From contig JBEKEO010000038.1 in assembly GCA_050013795.1 (NCBI GenBank), positions 1 through 19,124 on the forward strand: DNA of 19,124 bases, read 5' to 3'. Positions 15,749 to 19,124 of the stretch are shown piece by piece (position 1 is the first letter of the stretch; each line of letters begins with the position of its first letter). The notes under the pieces are model-generated. The model saw nothing but the letters and a program-made list of their open reading frames with translations. It was not told the DNA's origin and searched no databases. The stretch comes from CAWHOW01 sp050013795 (GTDB lineage: Bacteria > Bacteroidota > Bacteroidia > Bacteroidales > CG2-30-32-10). A program made the position numbers and the translations under genes.

Positions 15749-17122
15749 TCACTTATCTTTTGATTTAACACTTCGCTTGCCTTTACGTGCAATGCGAGAA
15801 CAAAACGGGCACCATTTTTTTTTATCTTTTACACTAGCAAGGTCGGCTTTCCATTGATGTCCTTTGTTGCATCGCCATTCTAATTTAGTGCGGTTGTTAA
15901 TATACACTTTCGACAGGCATTTGCCTCCCCTGTTGGCTGCCAGTTGGTGCATATATTGAATAGTGTGTTTTGCCTTACCGGCACAAACAGTACACCAATA
16001 ATTATTATTTTTCACACCTTCAGGACGAGCTTTCCATTGATGCCCTTTACTGCACTCCCATAAAAGCGGTGTTTTACTATCAATATATTTATCCGACAAT
16101 AGTTTTCCTCCATGTTCAGCGGCTATTTTCTTATATGTTTCTATATTGTCTTTTAGTTTTTCACCTGTAGATTTATGACTGCATTTCAAACACCACCTAT
16201 TGCTAAGAATACTGTGTGGCGGTGCTTTCCAGATATGCCCTTCACTGCATTGCCATTTTAATTCTGTTTTATTATTTTTATATTCTTTCGATAAGCATTT
16301 ACCTCCTCTTTTGGCAGCCAGTTCCTGCATATCTTTAATAGTATGTTTTGTAACCCCGGCACAAAACGGGCACCATTGTTTTTTATTTTTCACCTCATTA
16401 GGGCGTGCTTTCCATTGATGCCCCTTGGCGCATTCCCACAAAAGCGGTGAACTGCTATTAATATATTTATCCGATATAAGTTTTCCTCCTCTTTCAATGG
16501 CAACTTTCTGATATGTTTCTATATTGTCTTTTCTTTTTTCACCTGCAGCTTTACGACCACAAACCGGGCACCAGTGTTTATTATTTTTCACATCAGTAGG
16601 ACTAGCTTTCCATTGATGCCCTTTGCTGCATTCCCATAAAAGCGGTATGCTGCTATTAATATATTTACCCGATAAAAGTTTACCTCCGCGTTCTTCAGCT
16701 ATTTTCCGATATGTTTCTATATTGTCTTTTCGTTTTTCTCCCCTATCTTTATAACTGCAAATCCGGCACCATTTATTGCTAATAACATTGTCGGGTGTAG
16801 TTTCCCATATATGTCCTTCGCTGCACTGAAATTCTAATTTTGTACGGTTGTTTATATATTCATCAGATAAACATTTGCCTCCTTTTTCTTTTGCAATCGC
16901 CTTTAGTTCTTTTAGTTTTTCAACTTTTGTTTTTATTTCTTTATCACATCTGGGGCACCATCCTCCCTGTTTGATAATATTAAACCCTGTTTCCCAAGTA
17001 TGCCCTTTCGAGCACATCCATTTGTACTTGGTTTCAATATCCCAGAATTCATTACTCAAACATTTGCCTCCTTTAATGGTGGCATATTCCTGCAAGTCTT
17101 CTATGGTATAGCGGGTCGGCAT
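15749..17122 (-). CDS. Seven-module CHCC zinc-ribbon repeat protein
   Basis: A 457-residue protein made wholly of seven modules of 61-66 residues, with no attached enzyme domain. Each module has a short helix, GGK(C/L)LS, a strand with C-S-x-G-H-x-W, then W-C-x2-C. The four ligands are Cys, His, Cys, Cys (for example C37, H41, C56, C59 and C165, H169, C185, C188). GGK begins at residues 18, 81, 146, 212, 273, 338 and 399. The pattern resembles zinc-ribbon or treble-clef repeats such as those in the DUF4379 and DUF723 groups, often found beside Vsr-like or homing nucleases and in large phages. DNA or RNA binding is inferred. Two module kinds occur (KCLS type: 1, 2, 5, 7; KLLS type: 3, 4, 6). 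It is bracketed by 26-bp direct repeats and has no signal peptide. Confidence 0.82.
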   Translation of the reverse strand: MPTRYTIEDLQEYATIKGGKCLSNEFWDIETKYKWMCSKGHTWETGFNIIKQGGWCPRCDKEIKTKVEKLKELKAIAKEKGGKCLSDEYINNRTKLEFQCSEGHIWETTPDNVISNKWCRICSYKDRGEKRKDNIETYRKIAEERGGKLLSGKYINSSIPLLWECSKGHQWKASPTDVKNNKHWCPVCGRKAAGEKRKDNIETYQKVAIERGGKLISDKYINSSSPLLWECAKGHQWKARPNEVKNKKQWCPFCAGVTKHTIKDMQELAAKRGGKCLSKEYKNNKTELKWQCSEGHIWKAPPHSILSNRWCLKCSHKSTGEKLKDNIETYKKIAAEHGGKLLSDKYIDSKTPLLWECSKGHQWKARPEGVKNNNYWCTVCAGKAKHTIQYMHQLAANRGGKCLSKVYINNRTKLEWRCNKGHQWKADLASVKDKKKWCPFCSRIARKGKRSVKSKDK

Positions 17123-17226
17123 TATTCTATTTATTATAAAAGCAAATATTGTATTAATATTTACATTAAATTAGAAACTAGTTGGAGTTTATTTCTGATA
17201 ATTCATTTATTAGTTGTATTACTTTC

Positions 17227-17252
17227 AGATATTTCCCCAAAATTACAATATT
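17227..17252 (-). repeat. 26-bp direct repeat, copy 2 (upstream of zinc-module gene)
   Basis: Second copy of the element at 15697-15722, same orientation, 1530 bp away. The minus strand again reads TAATTTTG (17245-17238), 115 nt before the zinc-module gene's ATG. The gene thus has one copy upstream and one copy just beyond its stop. Confidence 0.75.
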
Positions 17253-17295
17253 ATCAGGAACTGTTTAAAATTCAATTCAAAATATCACGTGAGAC

Positions 17296-17687
17296 TTGCA
17301 CAAACTCGTAAACGACTTACACAAACTCGTAAACGACTTGCACAAAGTCGTAAGCGACTTGCACAAACTCGTAAACGACTTACACAAAGTCGTAAACGAC
17401 ATGCACAAAGTCGTAAGCGACTTGCACAAAGTCGTAAGCGACATGCACAAAGTCGTAAGCGACATGCACAAAGTCGTAAACGACATGCACAAAGTCGTAA
17501 ACGACATGCACAAAGTCGTAAGCGACTTGCACAAACTCGTGAACGACTTACACAAAGTCGTAAGCGACTTACACAAAGTCGTATGCGACATGCACAAAGT
17601 CGTAAGCGACTTGCACAAACTCGTGAACGACATGCACAAAGTCGTAAACGACTTGCACAAAGTCGTAAGCGACATGCACAAACTCGC
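17296..17687. repeat. 21-bp tandem repeat array, 18 full units and one partial
   Basis: Eighteen uninterrupted 21-bp units start every 21 bases from 17296 to 17653, then a 14-base partial unit from 17674. There is no insertion or deletion anywhere. Within the unit, CACAAA (positions 4-9), TCGT (11-14) and CGAC (18-21) never change. Only positions 1 (T/A), 3 (G/A), 10 (G/C), 15 (A/G), 16 (one case) and 17 (A/G) vary. Many units hold the near-palindrome GTCGTAA(A/G)CGAC. The unit is a multiple of three, so one plus-strand frame reads as heptads, a second plus-strand frame is also open, and two frames are open on the other strand. There are no unique spacers. Confidence 0.97.
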
Positions 17688-17718
17688 TATAGAAATACAT
17701 GTTTTTAGCAAAAGTTAG
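17296..17718 (+). CDS. Possible heptad-repeat coiled-coil protein encoded by the 21-bp array
   Basis: A 140-codon frame that would read (L/M)-H-K-(L/V)-V-(N/S)-D nineteen times, then AIEIHVFSKS and a TAG. Leu/Met at position a and Leu/Val at d give an ideal heptad coiled coil. The changes between units are silent (TTG/TTA, GTA/GTG) or conservative (Leu/Met, Leu/Val, Asn/Ser) in this frame, with one Cys, while His, Lys and Asp never change. After the array the pattern continues for a heptad (I then F at a and d). Against it, the only start is a TTG one codon after an in-frame TGA (17290), and no promoter was seen. It may therefore be non-coding or a remnant whose start was lost. No signal peptide is present. 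Confidence 0.3.
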   Translation: MHKLVNDLHKLVNDLHKVVSDLHKLVNDLHKVVNDMHKVVSDLHKVVSDMHKVVSDMHKVVNDMHKVVNDMHKVVSDLHKLVNDLHKVVSDLHKVVCDMHKVVSDLHKLVNDMHKVVNDLHKVVSDMHKLAIEIHVFSKS

Positions 17719-17730
17719 CAGGCAGTGCAT

Positions 17731-17756
17731 AAAAAAACCTGCCTTTCGGCAGGTTT
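17731..17756 (-). terminator. Rho-independent terminator for the TonB-dependent receptor gene
   Basis: A 9-bp stem, AAACCTGCC (17735-17743) with GGCAGGTTT (17748-17756), and a four-base loop. Read on the minus strand the stem is followed by a run of seven T in total, so it terminates minus-strand transcription. It lies 54 nt beyond the receptor's stop codon. On the plus strand no T run follows. Confidence 0.88.
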
Positions 17757-17809
17757 CAACATTGAACTCCATGCACTTTAAGTACTTTAGCACACTTTAG
17801 GCACTCTGT

Positions 17810-19124
17810 TTAAAACTGTATAACCAGCTTCAGGTTAACCTGCCTCGGGGTAAGGTAATTGGGAACGGCATATTGAGTTCCGGTAACATCTGCAACCCAA
17901 ATATAGGAAATCACATTGTTTATCTGCAAAAGGTTAAACACTTCGAGGGTAAGCCAGATGGTTTTAAAGTAGTGGAAAGGGTTATTAGGCGCAAGCTTTG
18001 TTTTCGCTCCTTTTAACTCTTTTGAAAAGCCGATGTCCACGCGTTTATATGCAGGATAACGAAGCGTATCCTTATACCTTGTATTTACGGTGGGCGGACC
18101 AAACGGAAGCCCTGTGCCATAGAGCAGGCCCAGGTGCATTTTATAGGTGGGATGCTTAGGCAGAAAATCCTGGAAGAACAAGCCTATGTTAAGCCGCTGG
18201 TCGGTAGGCGTGGGAATGTAGCCCGAATATGCTTCGCCATTTATTTTTTCCTGCGTCTTCAGAAGCGAAATGCTCGCCCACGATTCAAGCCCCGGCACAA
18301 ATTCGCCGTTCACTTTCATGTCAACGCCGGCAGCATATCCGTGAGCGCTGTTATCGGCATAATACTGTATCTTCACATCATTGATCTCATAAGGATTAAG
18401 GTCCTGAAGTATCTTGTAATACGCTTCTGCAATATAATGAAACGGCCTGCCCCATGCGGTGAAATCAGTCTGTCCCGAAAGCACGAAATGTATGGATGTC
18501 TGCGCCTTTACATTATTGTTAACCTCCCCGTTGAAACCAATAAGTTCCTTGAAAAACGGCGGCTGGCTGTAATATCCGGTTGATAAGCTGAATATATAGC
18601 CATGTTCCCAGTTTGGCCTGTATGAAAAAGCAGCCCTCGGACTGACAAGAAGCTGCTTGTCCAGATCAAGATAATTTGCCCTTAAACCTGCCGTAAGCCA
18701 CATGGCAGCGCTGTCGTATTCCATGTTCCACTTTTGTTCATAGAAGCCAGTATACTGGTTGGAAGTAATGATGCTTTGCCCTTTAATCACATTTTGCATT
18801 TCCAGCGGATTGTTAGGCTGCACAAAAGGATTAACATACCCAACAGAATCGGGAGAATGCGGAAGAGTGTAACCTGCGGAATCATTCAATTGCCATTCGT
18901 TAAGCTGGTAATTGAAGTATTCCCGCTGATACTGCACGCCCCAGTATTGAACAAGGCTTTTCCCAACGACAATTCCTTTTTGTTCAAAATTCAGCACGTT
19001 TCCATTCAGGTAGTCCCTTGCATGATTCAGGAAAGCGCCTGTTCCAAGGTTTATATCGGGTTTCCCGAACTGGTTTGTTCCCAGGCTGTTTTGCAACTCA
19101 TCAAGTGAGTATTGCCCCAGTATG
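17810..19124 (-). CDS. TonB-dependent outer membrane receptor, C-terminal part (N-terminus outside the window)
   Basis: About 437 residues of an outer membrane beta-barrel. The frame stays open to the window edge, so the plug domain and signal peptide lie outside. A TTG at 19096 is not a credible start. Family features are alternating aromatic strands (WNMEYDSAAMWLTAGLRANY, SPRAAFSYRPNWEHGYIF, GYYSQPPFFKELIGF), late barrel strands (YKRVDIGFSKEL, WLTLEVFNLLQINNVISYIW), and the end PRQVNLKLVIQF with a terminal Phe, the usual outer membrane assembly signal. It resembles Bacteroidota receptors with an N-terminal carboxypeptidase-like domain, but that part is not visible. The substrate is unknown. 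The G+C content is higher than in the neighbouring accessory block. Its terminator is at 17731-17756. Confidence 0.87.
   Translation of the reverse strand, partial: ILGQYSLDELQNSLGTNQFGKPDINLGTGAFLNHARDYLNGNVLNFEQKGIVVGKSLVQYWGVQYQREYFNYQLNEWQLNDSAGYTLPHSPDSVGYVNPFVQPNNPLEMQNVIKGQSIITSNQYTGFYEQKWNMEYDSAAMWLTAGLRANYLDLDKQLLVSPRAAFSYRPNWEHGYIFSLSTGYYSQPPFFKELIGFNGEVNNNVKAQTSIHFVLSGQTDFTAWGRPFHYIAEAYYKILQDLNPYEINDVKIQYYADNSAHGYAAGVDMKVNGEFVPGLESWASISLLKTQEKINGEAYSGYIPTPTDQRLNIGLFFQDFLPKHPTYKMHLGLLYGTGLPFGPPTVNTRYKDTLRYPAYKRVDIGFSKELKGAKTKLAPNNPFHYFKTIWLTLEVFNLLQINNVISYIWVADVTGTQYAVPNYLTPRQVNLKLVIQF

Noticed and set aside
17296..17687. Tandem array as a CRISPR
   Set aside because: Units are contiguous 21-bp repeats with no unique spacers, and no cas genes are nearby.
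17214..17708. Second plus-strand frame through the array (RLAQSRKR-type), with an ATG upstream
   Set aside because: In this frame the unit differences are less conservative (Leu/His, Ala/Thr, Lys/Glu/Met), and the part before the array looks like intergenic AT-rich DNA. It is open because the unit length is a multiple of three.
17277..17711. Minus-strand frame LCKSLTT / LCMSFTT through the array
   Set aside because: It is a by-product of the 21-bp period, with no heptad or other structural logic and no supported start or promoter.

Overview
The window looks like a chromosomal segment from a Bacteroidota bacterium. The signs are AT-rich DNA, promoter boxes of the TAnnTTTG type, two proteins ending in type IX secretion (T9SS type A) sorting domains, a C-terminal piece of a TonB-dependent receptor, and almost no Shine-Dalgarno sequences. 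The species cannot be named from the sequence. No rRNA, tRNA, CRISPR array, transposase or integrase was seen.

Layout. (1) 130-7322 (+): a tight five-gene surface-protein operon. It holds four tandem paralogues of a secreted beta-helix protein, then a 945-residue T9SS protein built from five exact 75-residue 'EYWFDNNYAGK' modules, a PKD-like domain, Ig-like repeats and a sorting domain. aroK (shikimate kinase) follows 11 nt later in the same direction. (2) 7836-10549 (-): an NlpC/P60 peptidase, the 23S rRNA methyltransferase rlmD and a small T9SS-sorted secreted protein. (3) 10747-13163 (+): an exported TPR protein and rocD (ornithine aminotransferase), each with its own promoter, closed by a strong terminator. 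(4) 13248-17756: an accessory block. It holds a DNA methyltransferase fused to a PD-(D/E)XK-like nuclease domain, a helical protein with a HEPN-type Rx4H motif, a protein made of seven CHCC zinc modules bracketed by 26-bp direct repeats, and an 18.7-copy array of a 21-bp repeat that can encode a perfect heptad coiled coil. (5) 17810-19124 (-): the C-terminal part of a TonB-dependent receptor with its own terminator, running off the window.

How the parts may fit together. The first operon probably builds an exported surface structure: beta-helix proteins sharing a conserved C-terminal tail, together with one large T9SS-delivered repeat protein. The 13-17 kb block reads as a defence-like or otherwise accessory island: a single-polypeptide restriction-modification candidate directly behind a HEPN candidate, then a modular zinc-binding protein with a duplicated upstream promoter-like element. 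The assignments to sorting, defence and coiled coil are inferences. The enzyme calls aroK, rlmD and rocD rest on conserved catalytic motifs.
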